Source: Micromussa lordhowensis (lineage: Eukaryota > Cnidaria > Anthozoa > Scleractinia > Lobophylliidae). Taken from it: 64,000 nt of DNA. Made by a program: the position numbers and the translations under genes. Under the pieces are notes generated by a model. It worked only from the letters and a program-made list of their open reading frames with translations, had not been told where the DNA came from and did not search any database. The stretch is from assembly GCA_964020085.1 (NCBI GenBank), contig OZ026606.1, positions 10,740,797 through 10,804,796 on the forward strand, given 5' to 3'. Shown here one piece after another: positions 25,901 through 35,545 of this stretch (within the stretch, counting starts at the first letter, position 1; each line of letters starts with the position of its first letter).

Positions 25901-27772
25901 TATGAATTTCTTTTATTTTATGTAATTTGTTTCGTTAATTTGTTTGTGGCTGCTAAAGTGACAGCGAAGTGTTGCGATCCTCTTTTTTATTTGAACACTT
26001 ACAAGTCTGTCAATGATCCAAGGCCTTGAAATCCTCCAGATGCAATGCTTTTAATGTTGTTTTTTTCCAGATACCTAACAAAATAACGTGGAAATTCAGG
26101 CATACTTCATCTACCAAAACTGCGACCGTATCTGTAAATCCTCTGCAAAATTCCATGCTTGCTAATCCATTTGCCATCTCCGACGGATCCCTACTAAAGT
26201 ACTTCTGATCATTCAGAAAAAAAAAATATTTAAGGAGCAGTCAGGATTCATAACTGATGAAACTAAAACAAGGTTTTACCCTAACGGTGATGATATCAAA
26301 TAGAGCAAACAATTTATGCAATTGCTTTATTTATTAACGTTGAAAAAACATTCTACTGAACAAACGAAAAGCACAGTTTAGACAACTTTATCCCTAGATC
26401 AGTTCCTGTCCGCTTTGAAAAACATCTGTAGTTTGTAGCCAACAGATGCACCTTTATGAGCATTGTCACTTCTGCACATGCTGGAAACAGTTCCAAAAAC
26501 TCTTGCGGAGAAAAAAAGGAGTTAAGTTATTACTTTTGTTTTCTAGAATGAAACTAGCCATCCCATTACAGGGACTGCTTAACTCTGGTTGTTTGGTTCT
26601 TTGATATAATGTTTAGATTTCAGTAAATATGTTAACCTGTCATCAAGCTACTTACAAGTATCGAAGTCCTTCTAATCCCCTAAATGTTCCACTGGAGATG
26701 TTCAATAGATGGTTCTCTTGAAGATGTCTACAAGATTCCATATACTGTTTAATAGGCAAATAGTGTGAAATAAAATTGACAGCTATATATTACATGTAAC
26801 TTCTTTAACATCGACTCATAAGTATTTGATATCCCACCCTCCACCCCTTTAACATTTTTGGGTTCCTTCTACTCATCACACGTACCACTGCTAATAATGT
26901 TTCATTTACAAGAGCATGCACAAGTTGGCTAAAGAGACGCTATCATTGCAATTCTGTCACATTTTGGTAAAATCACCGTTTAAATTAAGGTACTCACAGA
27001 TTTCTTAGACCCTTCAATTCTTGAAAACATCCCTCGGGAATGAAGGTAATGTTGTTATCCTCTAGATGCCTGAAAATGTAAGGCTTTCGTAAACAAATAT
27101 GATTAAAAATAAGTATCGGAAGTCTTAAATTCAGAAGAAACAAATAGACAACAATTTTTTTATTAGCTGGAATGCACAAAATTTAAAGCACAGTTTAGAC
27201 AACTCTATCTCTAAATCTGTTACTGTCCGTTTTGAAAAATATATGCACCTCTTTATATGTTTGTAGCCAACAGATGCTCTGTGGTGAGCATTGTCATTTT
27301 AGCATATATTCTGGAAACAATTCCAAAAAATCTTCAGAAGAAATAATAAAGAAGAGCTAATTAGTTCATTACATTTTTTTTTTCAGAATGAAGCTAGCTA
27401 ATCAATCACAGTTACAAGTTAGCTCTTTGTTTCTTTGTTTCTTTTAGATTTTAGTAAATAAATTAAGCTGTCATCAGACTACTTACAAGTATCGTAGTTC
27501 TTCTAATCCCCTAAATGCTCCACGCGAGATGTTAAGCAGGTGATTCTCTTGAAGATATCTACAAGATTCCATGAACTGTTTAAAACTCTATTAGTATCAC
27601 CCAACTAGTGGACTAGTTAATTGGCTACGCTACTCGAGGACTATTAGCAATAGTCCTCCAGCGCCATCGAGCGTGATGCTTTCTTTCGTTTTAGTCCCAG
27701 ATAAATATTTCTTCAACTTACATTTGCTCACTTTCTTATTGCCATTTCTGTCAGACTAGTTGGTTGATACTA

Positions 27773-27806
<34 letters not shown>

Positions 27807-30800
27807 GTCAATAGCCCATTCGGCTTCGCCTCATGGGCTATTGACCCGTAGCCCTTTCGGGCTACGGGTCTAATTGTTAATAGTGTTAAATAAAATTAAT
27901 AGCTATTGCATGCAACTACTTTAACATTAACTGATGAAAATTTAATACCCCACCCTCGACCCGGGCTCGTTCTGGACATCACATGTACCACTCTAAGAGG
28001 ATGCATAGGCAGGTTGAATGGACACTATCTTCACGATTCTTTCGCATGTTTGTTCGAAGCAGCGTTTGAATTATAGCTGAGTACCTTTGCCTTCTATACG
28101 AAATTCTTCTAGATCGCCAACATAAAGATGTCTAGTAAATTGTTGAAGGAAGACCAAATTGCAGTTAGCTGTAAGCAATTTTTCCAAAGTTGTGACGACA
28201 GAATTTTGAAAAAGTCTACCACAACTTTTCAATTTGACATCTATTCGTGTGCATGTCACCAGTGCATGAAAAAAATAGCACTCACAGATACATTAGACCA
28301 TCCAATTCTTGAAAACATCCATCGGGAATGAAGGTGAGGTTGTTATGCTCTAGATGCCTGGAAAACGTAAGACTTTCATAAACAAATATATCTAAAATTT
28401 AGAGGTCAATAGTAGTTAGCAATCCTAGTCTTAGTAGATTCTAGTTTTAATTTCTTATTGATTCGTTTTGTATTTTTAGATCATATTTTAGATAGTTAGG
28501 TGTCCCCTATTAGCAGTGTGGAATTCCCTCTGCTAGATTTTGACAGACACATATATAAAGTCATTATTATATTATTATAAAAATAAGTGTCAGAAGGCAC
28601 AGATTAACAAATGGTACAATGAATGATTCCAATGAAGATATCACATACAAACTTACAGCTTTACTAAGGAAGTAAGACCTTGGAAGTTTCTTGGCTCAAG
28701 GTAGCTTATCTGGTTATACTTCAAATCACTAATAGAAATATAAAGGTCCAATACGATTATAAGAAGTATTTAATGTAGAAATTAAAAGCATCAACTCGGA
28801 AAATCTAGCCCGATGCCTTAACCATTGAGCTACTGGATGGTGGTAATGGGTGAAATGTGGGTCTTTGACTGGAACCGCATCGCGCGGTCACACAGCCAAA
28901 TAATGACTTGGCACATACATAAACGCGCGGACATTATCTGTTCCGAGAAGCAAACAGTTTGTCACAAACAGTGACCTTTTTCAATTATTTTTCGCAATAC
29001 GCGCGGGTTCGAAAATTGGGGAATGTCACTCGGATTTTCCCCAGCCTTGGCTGAGGAATATTCAGTCACGTGATGCGTTTAGACCAATCACATGCGAGCT
29101 TAAATATTTGATGGGTTATAAGAACTCATATAGCCAGAGATAAATTAAGCTTAGCACATACAGTGTCTCCAGGTTAGTCAGATTTCCAAAACTCCCTGAC
29201 TCCACGTAACGTATCTTGTTTTCAGTCAAAGACCTGAAAAAAATCAATGTAGGTCACATGAATGATTTAGTATAAGACCTAGATAATATGAGGGTGCGTT
29301 CCTTTGGGGTGATCTGGATCCGAATCAGTGATCCAAGATCTGTCTGGATCATGGTACATCAAAGACGCTGATGAATCCGAGACCAGAGTGGATTCATTGG
29401 TTCCTTCGATGTACCATGATCCAGACAGATCTTGGGTCACTAATCCGGTTCCGGATCACCCCAAAGGAACGAGCTTTAAATTAAGTACCACAACTAAATT
29501 ACAAAATATTTGTATACTATATTAACAGTTAAACATTCTATTATTGTACTCTCATGGTATTTGGGCGTAGACGCAATGTAAGCATTTAAAATATATGCAG
29601 ATCGTTGAACAAAAGAACGTATACTTATATTAAAATCAAAACGCGAAAGAGATAATAGCGAACTGAGAAAAGGCAAGGATGGTTAAATGTTAGCCGGTAA
29701 AGATTGAAACGGCTCGGACTCGCGCAATTATCATTTTGAAAATTTTGGCGTCAAATAGAAAGGTTAGTGCTACCAATCAGAAATTGTGTCTATTTCCAAA
29801 AATTAAGAATTAAAAAAAACTATTATGAATTACAGAAATATTTCCTTTGACATGTTTGTTATGATAGAATGTGTACCACCAAGGATACAATCTGAACTGA
29901 AATTGAGAACTTGATTGTATTCTTACAAGTCAGTTAGTCTGCTCAAGTTCCAAAAGTCGCCTCTTGTAATTCTGGTCAGATTATTTTTGCCCAAACGCCT
30001 GCAAAAGAAAAGCAATCGGTAGACAAGTGGTATTTCCATAGTACCATTAAAGGAAAAAAGGCTTGCCTTAGCGGAAAGAATATATCTTCTGTCACTTTTT
30101 TTGCACTAAATAACACTTCGTGCCGTCGTCGTGCATTTTATCAACGTTGTTCTTATTGAATATACTTTAAACCGACCGATTGGTCCACTTTCTAAATCAG
30201 TGGAGGTCACCACAAGTTGCTCGCCTATTTTACTATGCAACCCATCCAGGAAATACAGCTTTCTTCACAAGAAAATGTCGACTCTTTTTGTCAACGTTCT
30301 ACTTACATTGGTAACCTAAGATACACGTACGACATTGTATTTAAATAACACTTACAATACATAAGAAGTGGCTGGGAAACCCCGTGGAACCGCAGAAAGA
30401 TTTCTGTTAGTGCAAGTCACAGATTCACCGGCCAACGAGTCAACACAAGAACATAGCTGACATGGGTTTTTGGCTGCAAATCAAAAAGTAATGAAATAAT
30501 GTTAATAAACACATGAATTCTGATAGCATCGAGGAGCCAATGAATCTCCTTTATCTACTCTTTTTACTACAATGAGAATTTTTTTCGCCTGAGTGATTCA
30601 AAATCAATTCAAATTAGAAAAAAAAATTGCTAACTTTCGGCAAGATAGGCGATTTTAAATAAATATCTACCGCTAGGCACCGACACTTGTGGTAAATAAA
30701 CAGCTTAAATTAGCGGTAATGGTGGAACAGAGAATTAACTCTGAAGTGTAATTTAAAGTGCTAAATTGAACCCATGAAGTAACCCACTGGGCGTTAGCCC

Positions 30801-33267
30801 TAGTAAAGGGAATCAGGGAACCACACGAGGTAAAGAAAAAATCTTTTGACCTCGGTGGGAATCGAACCCACGACCTCCGGATTTGATCTTCCGTTACTCT
30901 GCCGACTGAGCTACGAGGTCGGACAGAGAAAGTCGGGGACGATTTAGGTGGTGAATCGCGGCGAAGAGAAAGTAAGGGTACATATGAATGTTGTGCCGCG
31001 TAGCACTATGAACACAAATGGTGGAACAGAGAATTAACTCTGAAGTGTAATTTAAAGTGCTAAATTGAACCCATGAAGTAACCCACTGGGCGTTAGCCCT
31101 AGTAAAGGGAATCAGGGAACCACACGAGGTAAAGAAAAAATCTTTTGACCTCGGTGGGAATCGAACCCACGACCTCCGGATTTGATCTTCCGTTACTCTG
31201 CCGACTGTTCGATTCCCACCGAGGTCAAAAGATTTTTTCTTTACCTCGTGTGGTTCCCTGATTCCCTTTACTAGGGCTAACGCCCAGTGGGTTACTTCAT
31301 GGGTTCAATTTAGCACTTTAAATTACACTTCAGAGTTAATTCTCTGTTCCACCATTTGTGTTCATAGTGCTACGCGGCACAACATTCATATGTACCCTTA
31401 CTTTCTCTTCGCCGCGATTCACCACCTAAATCGTCCCCGACTTTCTCTGTCCGACCTCGTAGCTCAGTCGGCAGAGTAACGGAAGATCAAATCCGGAGGT
31501 CGTGGGTTCGATTCCCACCGAGGTCAAAAGATTTTTTCTTTACCTCGTGTGGTTCCCTGATTCCCTTTACTAGGGCTAACGCCCAGTGGGTTACTTCATG
31601 GGTTCGATTTAGCACTTTAAATTACACTTCAGAGTTAATTCTCTGTTCCACCATTTGTGTTCATAGTGCTACGCGGCACAACATTCATATGTAAGCTTAA
31701 ATTAGCGACCGAGTAATATAGACGAGACTGAACACTAAAAGTTTAAATTATCCTCTTTTTACTTGAATGTTGAATCGGGGCCAATCTCTATTCCGGAAAT
31801 CAATCATGCAATTAAGACTTGACGAGCAAACATAACGCTTGTCTATTTTTATTTTCCTAGTTTTTCGAAGTAGTTTTAAAATCGGGTTTAACTCGAACAA
31901 GGATATATTGTCATGATATAATTCAAAGTGATATTTTCAACATGTACGATCAAATCATACTGTATCATACTTAACAATCTAACCACACATACTATATTTT
32001 ACAACGATGCCTCTAGTTTTGCTATTGCATGGTTGTAGATAGTCAAATTAATGCAACCTGAGACAAGGTTCATTAAATGAATTGATGGAATCTCTTTAGA
32101 GAACCAAAATTTTGTGTACAAGAAACGAACATTTGAAATTTACAGTTATAAGACATACGATATACCCCATTTGGGTATGTGTCATTTTAATACAGTTTTC
32201 TTTAAACAATGGCTGTAAATCTTTTTGAAGCGTTTGTCTTTTCAATGCGCTTTTCATACAATGCAAAGAACATATGTGTAAAACTGTTACATTCACACGG
32301 TGTGTTTATGATTGTACAGACGTTGTTTTTGCAATAATTCATCCCGGCAGGCTCTAGCTTTGTTGTGTGGCAGTACATTTGATGTCGTACCAAGAAGTGC
32401 TTTTTTAGAAACAAAGCGTAAAAACCGAATTCAGAACTTAACTGCCATCCATTGATTCTTGTCTACATCTATCTGGTTGAGGGGCTCAACGCGCGAATGC
32501 AAATTGTAATTACCAATAATTTCTAAGTGACGATTTTGTTTACTTCTATCTGCGGTAATGGGTTCGATTTCATTTTAATATTAGCGGAATTGTTATCCTA
32601 ATAACTTTGTGAACCTTGTAACCTTATAGAGTATTTCGTTTAAATCTTTGCCATGCAACTGATTGAGTACATGAAGAGAAAAACTGTACTGTAAAAGAAA
32701 ATGGAGAAAGGCACATTGTTCTATGAGAATTCGAGAAATCTGAGACTGAAACCTTTCATGGACCAAACTAAGATTACTGTATCAACAGCTTAACAATGTT
32801 GGTTCAAGTTAATTTTCATTGCGAAACGAATTTGTAATTTGAAATTAAAGGTACACTACAAGGAATATAAATCTCTTATATGCTGAAATTTTTTTTAGCC
32901 ATGTACATGGAGCATTTAGTATGGTGGCTTTAAGAAAATAAGACCGCAATCATCTGCAGTATTCTGCAATGAGCTTGAATTAGCGCTAGACTAGATACGC
33001 TCTTTGAGTAAAATGATTTGTGAGCAAGGTAACTTTTGACCCGTTTTAAAACAATTTAATCCTGATAAATGAAAAATGTTATCACCTATCATTGACACCT
33101 CTCATTTTGAAAAACTTGCATTAAGTCTTCGAAATCCTCTTTACGGCAAAGTAACATGACGGTATTTCGCTAAAAAATAAACTGAATTTACCTTCAAATC
33201 CAACAGTTAATGAAACAACAGCAAGGAACCTAAGCTTGACAAGAAGTGCCAAACGCGATTTCTTCAT
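11526..33267 (-). CDS. LRR / GCC2-GCC3-like multipass membrane receptor (27 usable exons)
   Basis: Predicted cell-surface protein of about 1,228 residues if the defective exon at 28656-28728 is skipped. Exons in transcript order: 33267-33192 signal peptide; 30473-30356 Cys-rich LRR N-cap; LRR exons 29998-29927, 29233-29162, 28357-28286, 27558-27487, 27069-26998, 26727-26656, 26074-26003, 25880-25809, 24845-24774, 23591-23517, 23177-23094, 22965-22894, 22548-22477, 21994-21923, 21249-21178, 20356-20285, 19810-19739, 18837-18766, 17511-17440, 16635-16564, 15728-15657, 15304-15236; Cys-rich 14209-14040 and 13593-13453; terminal 13111-11526. Every junction has AG/GT ends and all phases join. The LRRs follow the LxLxxNxIxxI-F-GLxxLxxL pattern. 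The architecture resembles cnidarian proteins often auto-named ephrin-receptor-like domain proteins. Ligand and signalling partner are unknown. A TATA-like stretch (about 33443-33450) lies upstream of the ATG but is weak evidence. No clear polyadenylation signal was found after the stop. Confidence 0.85.
13453..13593 (-). CDS. Second Cys-rich exon, GCC2/GCC3-like
   Basis: 141 nt, phase 1 on both sides. It contains GCRHCPNGTFIHPKYAPGKA and then CKACPEG, again CxxCPxG with an APGKxxxECxxCPxG motif typical of cnidarian and protist GCC2-GCC3 ectodomains. Donor GTCAGT is acceptable. It lies 342 nt upstream of the large terminal exon. Confidence 0.75.
13800..13990. repeat. Fragment related to the CCCCATTCACACCA element
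   Basis: CATTTGTCGATTACGCTTGG and TTTTGAGAAGACAAATTTCA are the reverse complement of blocks at about 20160-20205. It lies in the intron between the two Cys-rich exons of the LRR receptor. Confidence 0.55.
14040..14209 (-). CDS. Cys-rich juxtamembrane exon, GCC2/GCC3-like
   Basis: 170 nt, entering in phase 2 and leaving in phase 1. It reads FSENLPSVPVENHVHLKVLQ followed by RNGFRCRED, then CQICPRGTYS and CLPCPAG, the CxxCPxGTY pattern of ephrin-receptor-like / GCC2-GCC3 repeats. It joins directly to the last LRR exon without a recognisable LRR C-terminal cysteine cap. The change from phase 2 to phase 1 marks the boundary between the LRR array and a different exon module. Confidence 0.75.
15236..29998 (-). 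CDS. LRR exon array: one 24-residue repeat per exon
   Basis: Twenty-two usable exons encode one leucine-rich repeat each: nineteen of exactly 72 nt, plus 75 nt (23517-23591), 84 nt (23094-23177) and 69 nt (15236-15304). All enter and leave in phase 2, so any exon can be skipped or duplicated without losing frame. Consensus is roughly xLxxNNIxxIxxGxFxGLxxLxxL, with NNI especially common. The 84-nt exon carries extra residues near its C-terminal helix and the 75-nt exon has one extra. The donor of the last exon is GTTAGT, weaker than the others. Introns hold MITE-like hairpins, a (CAA)n-bearing element and SINE fragments. Confidence 0.85.
15954..16145 (+). mobile_element. tRNA-Ser-related SINE
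   Basis: Starts with a tRNA-like head (GTAGCCGAGTCGTTAGGGCG, anticodon stem CCGGA/TCCGG around TTTGAAA, then GGTTCAAGTC). A tRNA-unrelated body contains TTTCTTGGTAGACCC and CAACTGGTCTACCTCCCGCC. The head has a mismatched T stem, so it is not a working tRNA. It sits in the intron between the LRR exons at 15657 and 16564. Confidence 0.6.
16870..16985. mobile_element. Hairpin MITE, GGATATGAG / CTCATATCC arms
   Basis: ATACCATTCGCGCTTGCTGG then ATATGAG pairs with CTCATATCCAACGCGCGCTC ATGGAATAAT. The GC-rich apex reads CCAACTCGGCCCTACGGGCC. A half-copy of the right arm recurs at 60820-60862. Confidence 0.75.
17526..17634. mobile_element. Near-perfect palindromic MITE
   Basis: AATTTGGTTTTATCAACTGA GTTGATAAT through TTGGCC.CCGTAAAGAG is mirrored almost exactly, with a tiny loop near 17580. 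It lies just beside the LRR exon ending at 17511. Confidence 0.8.
17900..18440. repeat. ACCTCTCxACAACGGCC-type repeat with G-run
   Basis: Contains GTCGAACCTCTCAACAACGG at 17901. Inverted relatives follow at 18260-18330 (GGCCGTTTCCTTTGTGGAGA GGTGGCC and GAGAGTGAATGTATGTAC), then a G12-13 run at 18357. The same blocks occur at 9027-9106. A dispersed family of which two partial copies are present. Confidence 0.55.
19899..20257. mobile_element. Inverted-repeat element with internal (CAA)n
   Basis: Ends CCCCATTCACACCA(C)CAAC pair with GTTGGTGTGATGGGG. A short (CAA)n tract sits just inside the left end. Internal block shared with 13800-13990. It lies between the LRR exons at 19739 and 20285. Confidence 0.65.
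24326..24571. mobile_element. Long hairpin with ~85-bp arms
   Basis: Left arm 24326-24410 (CAGTTCGACTACTCCAACCA, GGCCACCCGACAAAATTTTC, ATGAAAATCGAGGAGGTTAA) is mirrored at 24487-24571 with very few mismatches around a 76-nt loop. Intronic in the LRR receptor. Confidence 0.8.
26357..28357 (-). repeat. Tandem duplication of a two-LRR-exon segment
   Basis: Exon pair 28286-28357 + 27487-27558 matches 26998-27069 + 26656-26727. In both pairs one exon reads HLExNNxTFIPxGCFQEL and the other xLQENHLLNIS. Downstream intron blocks also match: AAAGCACAGTTTAGACAACT at 26372 and 27187, and GTTTGTAGCCAACAGATGC at 26433 and 27261. The copies were therefore duplicated as genomic DNA, not only as exons. Confidence 0.85.
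27596..27880. mobile_element. Hairpin insertion inside one copy of a duplicated LRR intron
   Basis: Contains a strong hairpin AACAATTAGACCC...GGGTCTAATTGTT (27774-27878) with apex CCCATTCGGCTTCGCCTCAT, plus a second fold around GGACTATTAGCAATAGTCCT. The paralogous intron at 26728-26997 lacks it. Confidence 0.7.
28656..28728 (-). pseudogene. Frameshifted LRR exon (73 nt)
   Basis: Acceptor TTTCTATTAG and donor GTAAGT flank a sequence that reads DLKYNQISYLEPRNFQ in the LRR frame. It then shifts because of one extra A in the run at about 28680, replacing the expected GLTSLVKL by an unrelated reading. At 73 nt it breaks the phase 2 symmetry of its neighbours. Removing one base restores a perfect LRR, so this is either a recently disabled exon that must be skipped, or a sequencing or assembly error. 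Confidence 0.7.
28795..28865 (-). repeat. tRNA-like repeat fragment
   Basis: On the minus strand, CAGTAGCTCAATGGTTAAGG then CATCGGGCTAGA resembles the D and anticodon arms of a tRNA. The remainder is not tRNA-like. It sits in an LRR-receptor intron. Confidence 0.35.
29291..29475. mobile_element. MITE family 'AGGGTGCG', copy 2
   Basis: AGGGTGCGTTCCTTTGGGGT GATC pairs with GATC ACCCCAAAGGAACGAGCTT. The core CTGGATCATGGTACATCAAAG is shared with the copy at 6163. It lies in an LRR-receptor intron. Confidence 0.7.
30356..30473 (-). CDS. Exon 2 of LRR receptor: cysteine-rich LRR N-cap
   Basis: 118 nt, entering in phase 1 and leaving in phase 2. Translation begins AKNPCQLCSCVDSLAGESVT and continues with a third cluster cysteine, the NLSAVPRGFP segment typical of LRRNT caps, and the first short beta-strand. 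The four cysteines and the following xxLxxVPxxFP pattern are diagnostic of an extracellular LRR N-terminal cap. From here on, every LRR exon starts after codon position 2. Confidence 0.8.
30848..30920 (-). repeat. tRNA-like unit, copy A
   Basis: 73 nt with a perfect 7-bp acceptor stem (GACCTCG/CGAGGTC), a D arm GCTCAGTCGGCAGAGT and a T arm GTGGGTTCGATTCCCAC. The anticodon arm has an 8-nt loop and no U at position 33 in any good pairing, so it is probably a tRNA-derived repeat with usable A and B box promoter sequences rather than a working tRNA gene. Confidence 0.6.
31453..31525 (+). repeat. tRNA-like unit, copy C
   Basis: Inverted duplicate of the unit at 30848-30920, sequence-identical as far as read. 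A partial copy without its 5-prime part lies at about 31148-31207 on the minus strand. The three copies belong to the palindromic insertion in LRR-receptor intron 1. Confidence 0.6.
33192..33267 (-). CDS. Exon 1 of LRR receptor: signal peptide
   Basis: ATG at 33267 opens MKKSRLALLVKLRFLAVVSL, a basic n-region followed by a hydrophobic core, then TVGFE. The exon is 76 nt and ends in phase 1 with donor GTAAAT, matching the phase of the LRR N-cap exon at 30473. The following intron is 2.7 kb and carries a large palindromic retroposon. A paralogous exon lies at 35461-35545. Confidence 0.8.
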
Positions 33268-35460
33268 CTTCTGCTTTTGATCTGGTGTTTAGTTTTTAAG
33301 TCACTACTAGCCAGTTCTATACTTGTTAATTGCCAAATCAGTTTTCCTCCATCTCGTCCTCACTCGAAAAAGGAGCTTTTGGCGAATTTGGATATTTCAT
33401 CTACACAGTAAATAACCTCTGTTGATCGCCCCATGTTTAAAAGATATATAGATGGCACAGGAACTTCTCCAGGTGTTTCTTTTCATCATTTCATTAACTG
33501 AAGTCCATAGTAATCTAGTCATAATAATTTCTCAATCTGCATAATGACCAAAATTGCAAATGTTCGACCAATAGACACAGCGCCTTCCAACAAAAATGAG
33601 GAAACCATTTCATCAATGGACTCAAAGCACGAGACCTTAGTCACGAACAATGTCACTCAGACAGCACCAAATGTTCAACTTCTTACCGACGTAAGTCAGC
33701 AAACTAAGCTTTATGAAAGCGGCGCACGTATTAGCCTATTTGTATCGGGATTTGTGCGGCATCTTTTCGAAGTTTAAGAGCCAAATACAAAGGAAAAATA
33801 CGAAACAGTCTGTCCAAAGACCCTCTATTTTGTGTTGAGTTTGCTTAGCAAAATATTAACCCGGCGAGTGAGATATGAACGAGTTGATGATACGCAAGGA
33901 GGTGAGGCAGTGGAGAAAGACAAAAATAGAGGGTCTATGGACTTTTTTTGAGAAACTGAATTCTCCGTTTCGCCAGAAACGGAAAATTCCCACTTCCCAT
34001 TAACATGTCAAGGATCAATCATGCGCGCGACATGCGATTTGAACCGGTTGTTGTCTCCTCAAATAGAGTCGCTTGCCGCTAAATTTGCATATGACCGTAA
34101 CTGTTACACAGTCGCATCGAAACAAGGCCGCTTCATCATTGAAATCTTTGGATTTCAAGCAGTAATTGAAAACATATAATAAAATCTAATAATGAATTTG
34201 AATAAGGTCGCACTGCATAATATGCAATTCAACACTGATTCAACGCGGAGTTGTCGTGAAAGCTTTCAGTGAAAGGGATTCAATTTTTCAACATGATCAC
34301 TGACTAAATTTTGATTGCCCAAAATAGTGGTGTAGCTTTCATATGATACGAGTGCAAAGTTCTTTGACGAGAACTTTTTTTCGAAATTGCTATTGATTGG
34401 CTTTGAAACTCTCGACAGCAATGCGGTCCAATCATATGGCGGGGTTTTCAGAACAACGATTTGATTAGCTAGTGAAACAACAATAGAACAATGCTAAAAT
34501 GTCCAAATACAATTACAGTAGGAACATCTCGTTTTGTCAGTGTGAAGAGAAACTTCCGTCAACAAAATTGGAAAAATGAAAATAAACAAACTTCGCGAAA
34601 CATTTTACACAGTATGAAACTTCACGATGCAGTCACAAGAGCACGCACGCCATGTTGACAGACTCAACGGCTGTCAACTTACACTCATCTTTGGCCGTTG
34701 AAGCGCGTACTTCAGGTTTCAAAACAGCATGTACCCGTGTTCGTAACTTTAAAAATTGTGGATTATCCCGATTAAGAATTGCATTTTCTATATTTTATAC
34801 AAAGACTTTTGCTTCTGAAATCCTGGGTGGGATTTCGGTGAAATGTTTAGTGGAATAAAAGGATTGATAGAGTCACCGTGATTAATAATTTATCAACGCC
34901 GGAAATTAAAACTATATAAACTAAAAAAATTACTTTACGAAATCGAATAAAGAATATTTTTCTTGCTGGAATGTTTCTTTCACTGCAAATAAAAGATATG
35001 TTATTGTCTTTCGGTTCTGTGAAAATACTACGGAATGTTTTTCAACATTATACCACAGGGCGTCCGAACACTAGCAGCAGTAAAAACATATGCACTGTTA
35101 GGTACTTATCTTCCTGTGTCTTTTTGAGTCGTTTAGAAGGGATTTTGAATGAAGCGATGGCGTTTTCATTTCCGAATATTAAGTCTCGATTCTCGTCTTT
35201 AACTATTAACTCTCATCGAGGGGAGAAATTCTCAGGTTTCCATATGGGCTCCCTGTGATTATACCCGGAGATTATACCACTGAACTAACTTATGGAAACT
35301 TGATCTGTGATAAAATTAAAATAATTGATTATCATAAATTTGGATGAAATTCAATCCATGTCTCTGATCTCAACTTCCGTTTCTAAGGCCTTCAAATAAG
35401 ACAGTTGGTAGATTGGAGAAACAGGCTGCACACTAAAGAAAAAAACTTGCTTAAAGTTAC
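33268..35460. other. Upstream region of the LRR receptor
   Basis: Holds the MITE at 33812-33942 and otherwise AT-rich DNA between the two leader exons. A TATA-like TATATATC on the minus strand lies near 33450. No N-cap or LRR exon found on the minus strand here. Confidence 0.4.
33812..33942. mobile_element. MITE with GTCCAAAGACCCTCTATTTT ends
   Basis: A 20-bp end at 33812-33831 is the reverse complement of 33923-33942 with one mismatch. Confidence 0.75.
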
Positions 35461-35545
35461 CTGCAAATCCGTCTGACAATGAAATGGCAGCAAGGAACAT
35501 TAACTTGAGAAGATCTACCAAACGCGATTGGTTTAGCTTCCTCAT
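35461..35545 (-). CDS. Duplicated signal-peptide exon (alternative first exon or gene remnant)
   Basis: ATG at 35545 opens MRKLNQSRLVDLLKLMFLAA followed by ISLSDGFA and donor GTAACT. The exon is 85 nt and ends in phase 1. It aligns with the exon at 33192-33267 (shared SRL..LLK/V..FLA..SL..GF pattern), and the DNA around it is also recognisably similar, for example the GCAAGGAAC and CCAAACGCGATT blocks on the plus strand. No LRR or N-cap exon was found on the minus strand between the two copies. It could therefore be an alternative leader splicing into the same N-cap exon, or what remains of a tandemly duplicated gene. Phase compatibility permits the first reading but does not prove it. Confidence 0.6.

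Larger units (their letters stand above)
30716..31693. mobile_element. Palindromic tRNA-like retroposon composite with 14-bp target duplication
   Basis: A 978-bp insertion in intron 1 of the LRR receptor, bounded by the direct repeat AGCTTAAATTAGCG (30702-30715 and 31694-31707). Its two arms, about 30718-31166 and 31208-31657, are near-perfect inverted copies separated by about 41 nt. I saw one mismatch by eye. Each arm contains at least part of a tRNA-like unit with intact acceptor and T arms. The long target duplication indicates retroposition rather than DNA transposition. Confidence 0.75.

Noticed and set aside
30848..31525. Functional tRNA genes at the two tRNA-like units
   Set aside because: Acceptor and T arms are perfect, but the anticodon loop is 8 nt with no properly placed U33, and the copies sit inside a repeated palindromic insertion.
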